Positions 16,117 through 26,176 of a DNA stretch of 46,218 nt are shown here, one piece after another. The notes beneath the pieces were generated by a model. The model saw only the letters and a program-made list of their open reading frames with translations. It did no database searches and was not told where the DNA came from. How positions within the stretch are numbered: the stretch's first letter is position 1; every line of letters starts with the position of its first letter. This stretch comes from Burkholderiaceae bacterium (GTDB lineage: Bacteria > Pseudomonadota > Gammaproteobacteria > Burkholderiales > Burkholderiaceae_B): NCBI GenBank assembly GCA_004322135.1, contig SCSG01000048.1, forward strand, positions 1 to 46,218, read 5' to 3'. The translations under genes were made by a program, and so were the position numbers.

Positions 16117-17589
16117 ATGAGCAAGAACGAAATCAAGGCGATGGTCAAAGAAATCAGCCCGCTGTTCATTGATGGGGTCTGGAGGCAAGGGTCCGAGCAA
16201 GAGGTCAGCGAAGATCTCAATCCGCTTACGGACGAGGTGTATGCGTTCGTTTCGCAGGCTTCGGCAAAGGATGTTGACGATGCAATTGCCGCGGCGCATC
16301 GTGCCCGCGTGGCGTGGGCCAATATGGTGGCCTCGCAGCGCGAAGCCATTTTGATCCGGGCGGCCGATATCATCGCCGCCCGCACGGACGAATTGCGCGA
16401 CGTCATCATCGAGGAGTCCGGATCGGTGTTTGGCAAAGCCATGTTTGAAATCAGCTATTGCATCGATTTGCTGCGGGTTGCGGCCGGTCTGGTGCGGCAG
16501 GTTACCGGCGATACGTTGCCCATGACCGAACCCGGGCAGTTGGGGATGTCGATTCGTCGGCCCTTGGGTGTGATAGCAGGCATTGCGCCGTTCAACGCGC
16601 CGTTTTTGCTTGCCATGAAGAAGGTGGCGTTTGCGCTTGCGGCGGGAAATACCTTTGTGCTGAAACCGTCCGAGTATACGTCCGTCATCGGCCTGAAAAT
16701 CGCGTCGATTTTCGAAGAGGCCGGCTTGCCTGCGGGCGTGCTGAATGTCATTCCCGGGCCTTCGCAGATGGTGGGCGAAATTCTCATGAACGACCCGCGT
16801 GTGAAGATGGTGACGTTTACAGGTTCAACACGGGTTGGCCGCCTTCTGGCGGAGCAGGCCGGCAAGAGCCTCAAGCGGCTCACGCTGGAAATGGGCGGCA
16901 AGAATCCGTTTATCGTTCTGAACGACGCCGACGTGGATTATGCCGTCGATGCGGCGGCTTTTGGCATTTACTTCCACCAGGGCCAGGTTTGCATGGCTAG
17001 CTCCCGCATCATTGTTGAAGCGGGTCTCTTCGACAGCTTCTGCCAGAAGTTCGCGGCGAAGGCCAAGTCGCTGAAAGTGGGTGATCCACACGACCCCGCC
17101 ACCATTATCGGGCCATTGATCCGCCGGTCGCAGTGCGCGGTCATCAATACTCACGTGGAAGATGCCGTGGCCAAGGGGGCAAAACTGCTGTGCGGCGGCA
17201 AGCATGACGACTCGCTGTACCAGGCAACGGTACTCGCTGGCGTGACGTCTGACATGAAGGTGTATGCCGAAGAGTCGTTCGGACCGATCACTTCCGTCAT
17301 CAAGGCGGCCGACTCGGAAGAGGCGCTGCGTATTGCCAATGACACGTCGTATGGGCTGTCGTCGGCCGTCATGACCAACGACTTGCAGAAAGCCATGGAT
17401 ATCGCGCTGCGTCTGGAAGCGGGCATGGTGCATATCAATAATTGCACCGTGGCTGACGAGCCCCATGTGCCGTTTGGCGGCGTCAAGAACAGCGGTTTCG
17501 GAAGGGAAGGCGGGCGTGCGTCGATGGACGAGATGACCGAGCTCAAGTGGATCACCACACAACTGGGCAAACGCAAGTTCCCATTCTAG
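16117..17589 (+). CDS. aldehyde dehydrogenase (benzaldehyde/vanillin dehydrogenase-like)
   Basis: NAD(P)-dependent aldehyde dehydrogenase of 490 aa, converting an aldehyde to the acid. The general base Glu258 is in LEMGGKNPF and the nucleophile Cys292 in GQVCMASSR. The coenzyme site appears in FTGSTRVGR near 235 and the C-terminal EESFGPITSV near 385. PFNAPFLLAMKKVAFALAAG resembles the aromatic-aldehyde branch (benzaldehyde, salicylaldehyde, vanillin), but the substrate is not certain. A strong ribosome site precedes the ATG. The divergent AraC-type regulator probably controls it. A terminator-like hairpin lies at 17722-17753. Confidence 0.9.
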   Translation: MSKNEIKAMVKEISPLFIDGVWRQGSEQEVSEDLNPLTDEVYAFVSQASAKDVDDAIAAAHRARVAWANMVASQREAILIRAADIIAARTDELRDVIIEESGSVFGKAMFEISYCIDLLRVAAGLVRQVTGDTLPMTEPGQLGMSIRRPLGVIAGIAPFNAPFLLAMKKVAFALAAGNTFVLKPSEYTSVIGLKIASIFEEAGLPAGVLNVIPGPSQMVGEILMNDPRVKMVTFTGSTRVGRLLAEQAGKSLKRLTLEMGGKNPFIVLNDADVDYAVDAAAFGIYFHQGQVCMASSRIIVEAGLFDSFCQKFAAKAKSLKVGDPHDPATIIGPLIRRSQCAVINTHVEDAVAKGAKLLCGGKHDDSLYQATVLAGVTSDMKVYAEESFGPITSVIKAADSEEALRIANDTSYGLSSAVMTNDLQKAMDIALRLEAGMVHINNCTVADEPHVPFGGVKNSGFGREGGRASMDEMTELKWITTQLGKRKFPF

Positions 17590-17721
17590 AGACCCACTGG
17601 ACAAGTCGAGCGGGAAGCAGGCGCTAGGACTTGCCCGGAGGATCTTCGGGAGCCTTGAGGCGGCATGAAGGCCGGCGTCCGTGCTCGGGCGCCGGCTGGA
17701 GTTTGACTGCGGTACCCGGAT

Positions 17722-17753
17722 GGCCGGCGCTCGTTGAGGGTGTCGGCCTTTTT
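17722..17753 (+). terminator. rho-independent terminator after aldehyde dehydrogenase
   Basis: GGCCGGCGCT can pair with GGGTGTCGGCC (10 pairs, some G-U) around a short loop, followed by TTTTTAT. It reads in the direction of the aldehyde dehydrogenase, 130 bp after its stop. A second GC hairpin without a U-run (GCCGGCG 17671-17677 with CGCCGGC 17690-17696) lies just before it. Confidence 0.6.
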
Positions 17754-17947
17754 ATAGGCGGGCACGGCGCACCTGCCCGGGCACGGCACGTGCGCCCTGC
17801 CCACCAGGCTTCCCGCCCGAACTCTCAATAAGATGTTTCAGTGGGTTTTGTTTTCCGGGCTGATCTTGAATATCGCATTCTGTATCAAGCATAATTGTGC
17901 TTTCTTCAGCAAGGCCCCGCCGCGGCGGTCGTCGCTCTCGAGCCATT
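17754..17947 (+). promoter_or_regulatory. upstream region of the damaged efflux locus
   Basis: No gene is convincing here. A possible sigma-70 promoter is TTGAAT (17866-17871), an 18-bp spacer, then CATAAT (17890-17895), about 50 bp before the ATG at 17948. Together with 17590-17753 it makes a 358-bp gap containing hairpins, one terminator and this possible promoter. Confidence 0.35.
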
Positions 17948-18535
17948 ATGCCTTTCGCGCTACCGCCGTCACTATCATCGCAGCGATGCGGAGTTGGCCT
18001 TGTGTATTTGCTTTTGGCGGCGTTGCTGGCCGGCTGCACCGCGGGGCCGGATTATGTGCGTCCCGCCATGAAAGTCCCGACAGCGTACAAAGAGGCCGGG
18101 CCCTGGAAGTCGGCGCAGCCCAGAGATGTGGTCACCGGGACTGCGTGGTGGGAAGTCTACGGCGACGCGACATTAAATACCCTCATCGCGCAGGCCGACG
18201 AAGCGAACCAGTCCATACGTCAGGCCGAGGCACAGTATCGCCATGCGCTGGCTGTTGCCGCTGCGGCCCGGGCCGGTTTTTGGCCCACCGTCGGGACGAG
18301 TGCGGGCGTCAATCGGGCATTGACCAATACGGCGCAAAGCGGCCCGCTGCTGGACACTACCTATTCCGTGGGCGTTTCGGCTGCCTGGGAACCCGATCTC
18401 TGGGGCCGCGTGCGCCGTAGCGTCGAAGCCGGCGTGGCGGGTAGCCAGGCCAGTCAGGCCGATCTGGCGGCCGCCAGGCTAAGCATTCAAACTTCGCTGG
18501 CGCAGGATTACATGCAGTTGCGCGCCACAGATCTT
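17948..18535 (+). pseudogene. outer-membrane efflux lipoprotein (NodT/OprM-type), 3' truncated
   Basis: The first 195 or so residues of a TolC-like outer-membrane factor. A lipoprotein signal with lipobox LAGC is followed by the family opening CTAGPDYVRPAMKVPTAYK. The sequence then follows the family through AWEPDLWGRVRRSVEAG and AQDYMQLRATD. Homology stops abruptly near 18530; a complete protein has about 470-500 residues, so about 280 are missing. The frame runs on into unrelated residues and ends at 18640. The next recognisable sequence, in another frame, is the tail of a membrane-fusion protein. The simplest reading is an internal deletion that removed the end of this gene and most of the next. 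The remnant cannot form the trimeric channel. Confidence 0.85.
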
Positions 18536-18716
18536 CGGCATTCAGGACGGCGTAGCTATAGTTCAAAAAGGACTGGATGCTGGCGATCGCGTTGTGCTGG
18601 ACGGTCAATACAAGCTCAAACCAGGCTTGCATATTTCTGAGGCGCCGCCGGTCACGACTGCGAACGTGGCGTCAGGCGTCAGTGTTGCAGGCCCTGGCGA
18701 GGATAACGCCAAGTGA
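18531..18716 (+). pseudogene. C-terminal remnant of an RND membrane-fusion protein (MdtA-like)
   Basis: Frame ending TGA at 18714-18716, with no start codon of its own. It encodes GIQDGVAIVQKGLDAGDRVV and then LDGQYKLKPG, the conserved end of MdtA/AcrA-type periplasmic adaptors. A short Ser/Val/Ala-rich tail ending EDNAK follows. About 60 residues remain of an expected 400. Its stop overlaps the GTG start of the pump by 4 bp, which shows that the original order was adaptor then pump, translationally coupled. The reading frame differs from that of the outer-membrane remnant, so no fusion protein is made. Confidence 0.85.
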
Positions 18717-21700
18717 GCATTTCCGCGGTTTTCATAAAACGCCCGATCGGCACGTCTTTGCTGGCGCTGGCGTTGTTCCTGGTCGGAGCCGCGGTCTGGC
18801 CGCTGCTGCCGGTGGCGCCGCTGCCTCAGGTGGATTTCCCTACCATACTGGTCACGGCCCAACTGCCCGGGGCCGACCCCGAGGTCATGGCGTCCAGCGT
18901 AGCCCAGCCGCTTGAGCGGCAGTTCCAGCTGATTTCCGACATGACGCAGATGGCGTCGGTCAGTGCCCTGGGGTCCACTCAGATCACGCTGCAGTTTGAT
19001 TTAAGCCGCAATATCGACGCTGCGGCGCTGGACGTGCAGGCGGCCATCAACGCGGCGGCGGGACAACTGCCGTCAAATCTGCCCAGTCCTCCTTCCTTTC
19101 GCAAGATCAATCCGGCCGATGCTTCAATTCTGATTCTCTCCGTGCAGTCGGATGTGCTGCCTATTACAGAGGTCAATGATTACACCGACAATTTCCTGGC
19201 ACAGCAGATTTCGCAGGTTGAAGGCGTGGGCCAGGTAAAGATTTTCGGGCAGCAAAAGCCCGCCATACGAATCCAGGTGGATCCGGACAAGCTGGCGGCG
19301 TTGGGCATGAGCATGGAAGATGTTCGCGATGTCATCGCCACCACGACGGTAAATCAGCCCAAGGGGGTTATAGACGGCGATAAGCAAAGCTTTACGGTTT
19401 ATACGAATGACCAGCTGTTGAAGGCCAATCCCTGGAATGATGTGGTGCTGGCGTACCGCAATGGCGCGCCGATACGCGTGCGCGACGTGGGCGTTGCCGT
19501 GCCGGGGCCGGAAGACACCAAGCAGGCGGCGTGGGCGTTTCCCGGCAAGGCGGCGCACGTGGATGATACGGCCATTGAAGGCCGTTCCCTGATTGTAGGG
19601 ATAACCAAGGAGCCTGGCGCCAATGTGATTGCAACAGTGGGGCGCATCAAGGCACTGATGCCGCATTTGCTGGCGTCGATTCCGCCGACGGTGCATGTCA
19701 GTACTTTGGTGGATCGAACCCAGAACATCCGCGCGTCGGTCGATGAAGTGGAAATGACCCTCATCCTTTCCATAATCCTTGTCGTGGGGATGATCTTCGT
19801 GTTTTTGCGCAGCGTGCCGGCCACGCTGATTCCCAGTGCGACGATCCCGCTTTCACTGCTCGGCACCGCGGCGATCATGTATCTGGTGGGCTTCAGCCTG
19901 GATAACCTGTCGCTGATGGCGCTGACCATCGCCGTGGGTTTTGTGGTGGACGATGCCATTGTCATGCTGGAGAACATTTATCGTCATGTCGAAGCCGGCA
20001 TGAAACCGATGGAGGCGGCGCTGACCGGGTCACGCGAGATAGGCCCGACCATCGTTTCGATTTCGGTCTCGCTGATTGCCGTGTTCATTCCGCTGCTTCT
20101 GATGGGTGGAATCGTGGGCCGGCTGTTTCGCGAGTTTGCCGTTACCGTCACGTTGACGATAGTTGTTTCGGTCATGGTGTCGCTGACGCTGACGCCCATG
20201 CTGTGTTCACGTTTCCTCAAGGAGCATCATGAGGGTGATCGTCACGGGCGTGTATACAGGCTGTTCGAGCGTGGCTTCGAGATTTTGCTCGACGGCTACC
20301 GGGTCGGGCTGAATACGGTTTTGCGGCATCAGTTCATGACGTTGTGCAGTTTTCTGATCACCCTGCTGGCGACCGTACTTTTGTTCATTTTCATTCCCAA
20401 GGGGTTTTTCCCGCAGCAGGATACCGGCTTTATTTTCGGATTTTCCGAAACGGCTCAGGACTCGTCATTTGCCGCCATGAACGAGCGCATGATGGCGCTG
20501 GCCGATGTTGTGCGTCAGGATCCGGATATTGCACAGATTGGCATGAGCAGCGGCGGCACGACGTTGAATACCGGCCGGTTCTTCATCAGTCTGAAGCCTA
20601 AAGAGGAAGGGCGCACTGCCAGCGCCGACCAGGTGATCGCGCGCCTGCGGCCCAAGCTGGCGAAGGTGGAGGGCATCAATCTGTTCCTGCAGGCGGGGCA
20701 GGACATCAATGTGGGGGGGCGCCTGGCGCGCACCCAATACCAGTACACCGTCACCGATGCCAGCCTGACGGAGCTCAATACCTGGGCGCCCCGGCTGCTG
20801 GAGCGTTTTCGCAAGTTGCCAGAGCTGACCGATCTTGCGACCGATCAGCAGAATGAGGCAGCGACCATTCACCTGACCATTGACCGCGCGCGGGCGGCCA
20901 CCTTTGGCATATCGCCCGCTCTGATCGATTCGACCATTTACGATGCGATAGGGCAGCGTCAGGTTGCGCAGTATTTCACGCAAATCAACAGCTATCATGT
21001 TGTGCTTGAAGTTGCGCCCCGCTTTCAGAAAGACCCGAATTTGTTCAAGAAACTGTATGTCAAGTCGCCCCTCACTGGCGGGCAGGTGCCGTTATCGACA
21101 TTCGTGTCCATCAATACGGACAAGACCGGCTACCTTTCCATCAGCCACCAGGGACAGTTTCCGGCGGTGACGATTTCGTTCAACCTGGCGCCGGGCGTTG
21201 CGTTGGGGCAGGCCGTGACGGCCATCCAGAATGCGCAGGCGCAGATGGGTGTGCCGCAAGCGCTCAGCGGCTCGTTCCAGGGCACAGCCAAGGCGTTTGG
21301 CGATTCGCTTGCCACGCAGCCGTATCTGATCACCGCGGCCCTGATTGCCGTATATATTGTTCTGGGCTTCCTGTACGAAAGCTATATCCATCCGCTGACC
21401 ATCTTGTCCACACTGCCATCGGCGGGCGTGGGCGCGCTGCTCATCCTGATGCTCAATGGCTACGATTTAAGCGTTATTGCGCTGATCGGCATCATTCTGC
21501 TTATTGGCATCGTCAAGAAAAATGGCATCATGATGATCGATTTTGCCTTGACGGCCGAGCGCAAGGAAGGCCTGGCTCCGCGCGAGGCCATTTACCAGGC
21601 GTGCCTGCTGCGGTTCCGGCCCATCATGATGACGACGATGTGTGCGCTGCTCAGCGGTCTGCCGCTGATGCTTAGCCATGGAGCGGGGTCTGAACTGCGC

Positions 21701-21901
21701 CGGCCGCTGGGTTTTGCCATGGTGGGCGGGCTGCTGTTGTCGCAGGCGATGACGTTGTTCACCACGCCAGTCATTTATCTCTATCTGGATCGCGCCCATT
21801 ATTGGTATACGCGCCGCAAGAAAATGCGCGCACTCAGGGCGATGAGGAAGACGCGCAATACAGTGCGCGTGTCGCCGCCGCGTCCAGGCGCCTCTGGATA
21901 G
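18713..21901 (+). CDS. RND efflux pump inner-membrane transporter (MdtB/MdtC-like)
   Basis: A full-length RND pump of 1062 aa with 12 expected membrane segments and two large periplasmic loops. It opens MSISAVFIKRPIGTSLLALA. The proton-relay Asp pair lies in VGFVVDDAIVMLENIYRH near residue 400 and the second-half motif GIVKKNGIMMIDFA near 930. It normally needs a membrane-fusion protein and an outer-membrane factor, and both genes upstream are broken. It may be silent, borrow partners encoded elsewhere, or be on the way to decay. The GTG start overlaps the remnant adaptor stop by 4 bp, so the original translational coupling is lost. The gene itself shows no frameshift or gap. Confidence 0.9.
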   Translation: MSISAVFIKRPIGTSLLALALFLVGAAVWPLLPVAPLPQVDFPTILVTAQLPGADPEVMASSVAQPLERQFQLISDMTQMASVSALGSTQITLQFDLSRNIDAAALDVQAAINAAAGQLPSNLPSPPSFRKINPADASILILSVQSDVLPITEVNDYTDNFLAQQISQVEGVGQVKIFGQQKPAIRIQVDPDKLAALGMSMEDVRDVIATTTVNQPKGVIDGDKQSFTVYTNDQLLKANPWNDVVLAYRNGAPIRVRDVGVAVPGPEDTKQAAWAFPGKAAHVDDTAIEGRSLIVGITKEPGANVIATVGRIKALMPHLLASIPPTVHVSTLVDRTQNIRASVDEVEMTLILSIILVVGMIFVFLRSVPATLIPSATIPLSLLGTAAIMYLVGFSLDNLSLMALTIAVGFVVDDAIVMLENIYRHVEAGMKPMEAALTGSREIGPTIVSISVSLIAVFIPLLLMGGIVGRLFREFAVTVTLTIVVSVMVSLTLTPMLCSRFLKEHHEGDRHGRVYRLFERGFEILLDGYRVGLNTVLRHQFMTLCSFLITLLATVLLFIFIPKGFFPQQDTGFIFGFSETAQDSSFAAMNERMMALADVVRQDPDIAQIGMSSGGTTLNTGRFFISLKPKEEGRTASADQVIARLRPKLAKVEGINLFLQAGQDINVGGRLARTQYQYTVTDASLTELNTWAPRLLERFRKLPELTDLATDQQNEAATIHLTIDRARAATFGISPALIDSTIYDAIGQRQVAQYFTQINSYHVVLEVAPRFQKDPNLFKKLYVKSPLTGGQVPLSTFVSINTDKTGYLSISHQGQFPAVTISFNLAPGVALGQAVTAIQNAQAQMGVPQALSGSFQGTAKAFGDSLATQPYLITAALIAVYIVLGFLYESYIHPLTILSTLPSAGVGALLILMLNGYDLSVIALIGIILLIGIVKKNGIMMIDFALTAERKEGLAPREAIYQACLLRFRPIMMTTMCALLSGLPLMLSHGAGSELRRPLGFAMVGGLLLSQAMTLFTTPVIYLYLDRAHYWYTRRKKMRALRAMRKTRNTVRVSPPRPGASG

Positions 21902-21980
21902 CCGGGCCGGCCACTTGCCACAGGCACTGCTTTGAGCGAAAGTGGGTCTGTCGGCACACTGGCCGGGATGGAAATTTACA

Positions 21981-23969
21981 ATGACGAATCACCTTGCAAC
22001 AGAAACATCGCCCTATCTTCAGCAGCACGCGGAAAACCCGGTTGACTGGTATCCGTGGGGCGACGAGGCGTTCGAACGCGCCCGGACCGAGGACAAGCCC
22101 ATTTTGCTGTCGGTGGGCTACGCGGCCTGCCATTGGTGCCACGTCATGGCGCACGAGTCATTCGAAGACCCGCGCATTGCGGCATTGATGAACGAGCGCT
22201 TCATCAGCGTCAAGGTGGATCGGCAGGAGCGCCCCGATATCGACGGCGTCTATCAGAAGGTTACGCAGATGATGGGCCAGAGCGGTGGCTGGCCGCTTAC
22301 CGTGTTCCTTACTCCCAAAGGCGAGCCGTTCTTCGGCGGGACTTACTTTCCACCTGAAGACCGCTATGGCCGTCCGGGGTTCATGCGCGTACTCGAGGGC
22401 CTGAGCGATGCCTGGCGCGACCGTCGCAGTGAATTGCATGACACTGTCGAGCAGTTTCGCCAGGGGTTTCTGCAGGTTGATCGTGCGGATCGCGGCAGTG
22501 GCTCGATTGAAAGAGGCGATTTGCCGGCCGAGGCGGCTCGCGCTCTGGCGCAGCACACCGACCTGACGCAGGGCGGGTTGGGCGCCGCACCCAAGTTTCC
22601 CAACGTCAGCTGCTACGACCTGGTATTGCGTGTGTATAGCCGCACGAGCGAGCCGGCACTATTTCAGGCGCTGACGGTCACGTTGGATAGCATGGCGGCC
22701 GGGGGCATCTATGATCATCTTGGCGGCGGATTTGCGCGTTATAGCGTTGATGATCGCTGGGCCGTGCCGCATTTCGAAAAAATGCTGTATGACAACGGAC
22801 AACTTGCGAAGCTGTACGCCGACGCTTATCGCCGTGCGGGCAAGCCGGCCTGGCGCCGTGTTGCCGAAGAAACCGCCCACTATGTCATGCGTGACATGAC
22901 CAGCCCCGAGGGCGGCTTTTATGCGGGAGAAGATGCCGACAGCGAGGGCGTGGAGGGTAAGTTCTATGTCTGGACGCCGGCTCAGATCCGGTCGGTGCTC
23001 GGAGAGGCCGACGGCGCTCTCGCGTGCCGCGTTTACGGTGTGAGCGAGTCGGGTAACTTCGAGGGCGGGGCTACGGTGCTGCACCGGCCTGTGGAATTGT
23101 CCGGCGCCGACGAGTCGAGTCTGCCCCGTTTGCGTGACAGGCTGCTGGCCGCACGAACGAGTCGCGTACGGCCCGGCCGGGACGAAAATATTCTTGCGGG
23201 CTGGAACGCGCTAATGATACAGGGGCTGTGCGCCGTTTTCCAGGCGACCGGCACCACGGCATATCTGCAGGCGGCGCAGCGTGCCGCCGATTTCATTCAA
23301 CAGTCGCTCACCATGCCGGACGGAGGTGTTTATCGGGCGTGGCGGGGCGGGGTGGCAAAAGTGCCCGGGTTTCTCGAAGACTACGCGTTCCTTAGCAATG
23401 CGCTGCTCGACCTTTACGAGTCGTGTTTCGAGAAGCGCTATCTGGACCGGGCTCTCGAACTGGTCACGATGATTCTGGACAGATTCTGGGAAAATGGGCT
23501 GTACTTCACGTCGCGTGACAGCGAGCGCCTGATGTACAGACCCCGTTCTCCGTATGACGAAGCCTGGCCCTCGGGTCTATCTTCCGGCGTGTTTGCCTTT
23601 CTGCGCGTGTACGAGCTTACTGGCGACGATATGTATCGCCGCCGCGCCGAGCATGAACTGGCAAGGTACCAGGCGGCGGCTGTGGTCTCGCCAGCCGGCT
23701 TTGCCCATTTGCTCGCGGCCCAGGATTTCAGTCGGCGCAACCCGTTCAGCGTCATATTCGCCGGTGGCCGGCGCGACGCGGCGCCGCTGGTGGAAAGTGT
23801 TCATCGCGCTTACGTTTCCGCGCGTGTCCTTGCCTTTGCCGAAGATGTCCCCACCGGCGAAGGCCGCGCGCCCGTCAATGGCCGGCCTACCGCCTACGTC
23901 TGCCGCAACCGTGTTTGCGCGGCGCCCGTGACCAGTGTCGATGCACTCCGCAGAAATTTTGAAGAGTAG
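21981..23969 (+). CDS. YyaL/DUF255 thioredoxin-domain protein
   Basis: A cytoplasmic protein of about 662 aa in the YyaL (spermatogenesis-associated protein 20-like) family. A thioredoxin-like N-terminal domain carries the CxxC pair Cys50-Cys53 in [10 protein letters not shown], followed by DREERPDID-type residues ([11 protein letters not shown]). The rest is an (alpha/alpha)6 barrel related to N-acylglucosamine 2-epimerases, with [17 protein letters not shown] and EDADSEG motifs. The biochemical role of the family is not established. The ATG at 21981 begins the conserved [14 protein letters not shown]; the upstream in-frame codons do not match the family. It appears to be a single gene. Confidence 0.88.
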   Translation: MTNHLATETSPYLQQHAENPVDWYPWGDEAFERARTEDKPILLSVGYAACHWCHVMAHESFEDPRIAALMNERFISVKVDRQERPDIDGVYQKVTQMMGQSGGWPLTVFLTPKGEPFFGGTYFPPEDRYGRPGFMRVLEGLSDAWRDRRSELHDTVEQFRQGFLQVDRADRGSGSIERGDLPAEAARALAQHTDLTQGGLGAAPKFPNVSCYDLVLRVYSRTSEPALFQALTVTLDSMAAGGIYDHLGGGFARYSVDDRWAVPHFEKMLYDNGQLAKLYADAYRRAGKPAWRRVAEETAHYVMRDMTSPEGGFYAGEDADSEGVEGKFYVWTPAQIRSVLGEADGALACRVYGVSESGNFEGGATVLHRPVELSGADESSLPRLRDRLLAARTSRVRPGRDENILAGWNALMIQGLCAVFQATGTTAYLQAAQRAADFIQQSLTMPDGGVYRAWRGGVAKVPGFLEDYAFLSNALLDLYESCFEKRYLDRALELVTMILDRFWENGLYFTSRDSERLMYRPRSPYDEAWPSGLSSGVFAFLRVYELTGDDMYRRRAEHELARYQAAAVVSPAGFAHLLAAQDFSRRNPFSVIFAGGRRDAAPLVESVHRAYVSARVLAFAEDVPTGEGRAPVNGRPTAYVCRNRVCAAPVTSVDALRRNFEE

Positions 23970-24177
23970 TTTCCGGTGCGGCCGACGTCACGCAAGTCAT
24001 GTGCATCGAAACGTTTTGCGTGGGGGCGCGGCTATTGGATGCCGTTGGTAGCGGTGGCGCCAGCAGCGCCGCGTTTCGTGAGAGTGCGCGGCTTGTTATG
24101 ATGGATCTGTACGGAACGCGTCCGGGGCGCTGAGGAAAATAGCCTGGCCGCGTTCGGCGGCAAGACAAGGAGATATC

Positions 24178-25026
24178 ATGAGTGCAGTACGTGCGGCGCA
24201 AAAAGATAAAGCCGCGGCTTTTCGGGCGTTGCATGAGGGGCCTCGGGCCCTGCTCATTCCGAACCCGTGGGATATAGGGTCGGCGCGTGTGCTTGCCAGC
24301 CTTGGCTTTCAGGCGCTTGCCACGTCAAGCGGCGCCTCGGCGTGCGTATTTGGCCGGCACGACGGGGAACTGTCGCGCGATGAGGCGCTTGAGCAGGCAC
24401 AGGCCATTGTCGCGGCGACTGACCTCCCGGTTTCGGCCGACCTGGAGAGAGGCTGGGGTGATGCACCCGAGGCGGTTGCCGAAACGGTTCGTCTGGCCGC
24501 TGAAGCGGGTCTGGTGGGGTGTTCCATTGAAGACACAGCCGGCCATCACCCACAGTCGCAATATGCGTTCGATCTTGCGGTTGCGCGCATCGAGGCGGCA
24601 GTAGCCGCCGCACGCTCATTGGGTTTTGCGTTCACGCTAACCGCGCGCGCTGAAAATTTTGTCTGCGGAAATCCCGATCTGGACGACACCATTCATCGCC
24701 TGCAGGCCTACGAGCGCGCTGGCGCCGATGTCCTGTTTGCTATTGGTCTGCCCAGCCTGGACGCGGTCCGCAAGGTGTGCGCCGCGGTTTCCAGACCGGT
24801 CAATTTCATGGCTGGTGTTCCGGGGCATTCGTTCAGTGTCGCCGAGCTCGAGTCGGCGGGTGTGAAGCGCATCAGCTTTGGAACGTCGCTGTATCGGTCG
24901 GCCATGTCCGCTTTTGTGAGTACCGCGCGCGAAATCAGGGAAACAGGCCAGTTCGGCTATATTGACCGCTCTCTGGCCAGGCTGGCGCTGAACGACCTTA
25001 TAACCAATACGAACCCGGGCGTCTGA
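24178..25026 (+). CDS. isocitrate lyase/PEP mutase-family enzyme
   Basis: A 282-aa TIM-barrel enzyme of the PEP mutase/isocitrate lyase superfamily, which breaks or forms C-C or P-C bonds next to a carboxylate. The metal-binding DLERGWGD lies near residue 90, with GCSIEDTAGH near 115 and TARAENF near 158. The Cys of true isocitrate lyases (KKCGH) is not seen, so an oxaloacetate decarboxylase- or carboxyphosphonoenolpyruvate mutase-like activity is more likely. An AAGGAGA ribosome site precedes the ATG. No neighbour reveals its pathway. Confidence 0.82.
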   Translation: MSAVRAAQKDKAAAFRALHEGPRALLIPNPWDIGSARVLASLGFQALATSSGASACVFGRHDGELSRDEALEQAQAIVAATDLPVSADLERGWGDAPEAVAETVRLAAEAGLVGCSIEDTAGHHPQSQYAFDLAVARIEAAVAAARSLGFAFTLTARAENFVCGNPDLDDTIHRLQAYERAGADVLFAIGLPSLDAVRKVCAAVSRPVNFMAGVPGHSFSVAELESAGVKRISFGTSLYRSAMSAFVSTAREIRETGQFGYIDRSLARLALNDLITNTNPGV

Positions 25027-25065
25027 TTCGCGTTGCGTTTCATCCTGTCTTTTTTATCGTCTGTC

Positions 25066-26175
25066 ATGTCAACATCTTCACTGCTTTTCACACCGACGGT
25101 CATCGCCGGGTATCGAGTTTCGAATCGAATAGTCATGGCGCCCATGACGCGGGCGCGAAGCATTCAGCCTGGTGATGTGCCGGGTGTGATGAACGCCAGG
25201 TATTATGCGCAGCGTGCCTCGGCCGCACTCGTGGTCACCGAGGCAACGCAAATTTCCGCTCAGGGCAAGGGCTATTCGTTTACGCCCGGCATCTACAGTG
25301 CCGAGCAGGTTGAGGGGTGGCGTGAGGTGACCCGCGCCGTTCACGCCGCCAATGGCCATATCTTTCTGCAGCTTTGGCATGTAGGCCGCATGTCTCATCA
25401 GGATTTTCATGACGGGGCGCTGCCGGTGGCGCCGTCCGCGGTTGCCTTCGAAGGGAAAATCTGGATGGCCGATCCGGCCACTGGCGTTGGCGCCATGGTC
25501 GACTGTCCGGTACCGCGTGCGCTGACTCACGACGAGATCGGAGCGATCGTCGCCGATTTTCGCAGGGGCGCGCGCAATGCCATGCTGGCCGGTTTCGACG
25601 GCGTGGAGATTCATGGCGCGAACGGATACTTGATTGATCAGTTCCTGCGCACGACGTCCAACGTACGAACCGATGAATATGGCGGCTCGCGGACCAATCG
25701 GCTGCGTTTTCTGAAAGAGGTGGTTGACGCCGTCGCCGACGAGGCGGGCGCGGGGCGCACCGGTATCCGCCTTGCCCCTTTCCTGACCCAACGAGGAATG
25801 GCCTGCCCCGACATTCTTCCGACCATTCTGGAGGCAGCCACTTATCTGCAAAATTGTGGGCTGGCCTATATCCATCTGGTTGAGGCCGATTGGGGAGACG
25901 CGCCGGAAGTCCCTGAAGATTTTCGTCGGGCCCTGCGGGCGCGTTTCACCCAACCCATCATCGTTGCAGGCAACTACGACAAATCCCGCGCCGAGTGGGT
26001 GTTGTCCAAAGGGTATGCCGACCTGGTCGCGTTTGGCCGGCCGTTCATTGCCAATCCCGACCTGCCGATCCGGCTGCGTGAGAACCTGCCGCTGGCTCAG
26101 CTGAACGGCAAGACTCTGTTTGGGGGCGGCGAACAGGGCTACACCGATTACCCGGCCTGGTTGCCAGCGCTTTGA
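25066..26175 (+). CDS. NADH:flavin oxidoreductase (old yellow enzyme family)
   Basis: An FMN-dependent ene-reductase of about 369 aa, NemA/XenB-like, reducing activated C=C bonds, nitro compounds or nitrate esters. It opens LLFTPTVIAGYRVSNRIVMAPMTRAR, and the substrate-binding pair His-Asn of the NemA branch lies in VEIHGANGYLIDQFLR near residue 185. DEYGGSRTNR and the FMN phosphate-binding FGRPFIANPDL near 330 are typical. The ATG at 25066 starts the conserved part. It is 39 bp after the lyase gene and may share its transcript. Confidence 0.9.
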   Translation: MSTSSLLFTPTVIAGYRVSNRIVMAPMTRARSIQPGDVPGVMNARYYAQRASAALVVTEATQISAQGKGYSFTPGIYSAEQVEGWREVTRAVHAANGHIFLQLWHVGRMSHQDFHDGALPVAPSAVAFEGKIWMADPATGVGAMVDCPVPRALTHDEIGAIVADFRRGARNAMLAGFDGVEIHGANGYLIDQFLRTTSNVRTDEYGGSRTNRLRFLKEVVDAVADEAGAGRTGIRLAPFLTQRGMACPDILPTILEAATYLQNCGLAYIHLVEADWGDAPEVPEDFRRALRARFTQPIIVAGNYDKSRAEWVLSKGYADLVAFGRPFIANPDLPIRLRENLPLAQLNGKTLFGGGEQGYTDYPAWLPAL

Positions 26176-26176
26176 C

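Noticed and set aside
17631-17831. Possible small gene between aldehyde dehydrogenase and the efflux locus
   Set aside because: It crosses a terminator hairpin and has no ribosome site or recognisable sequence.
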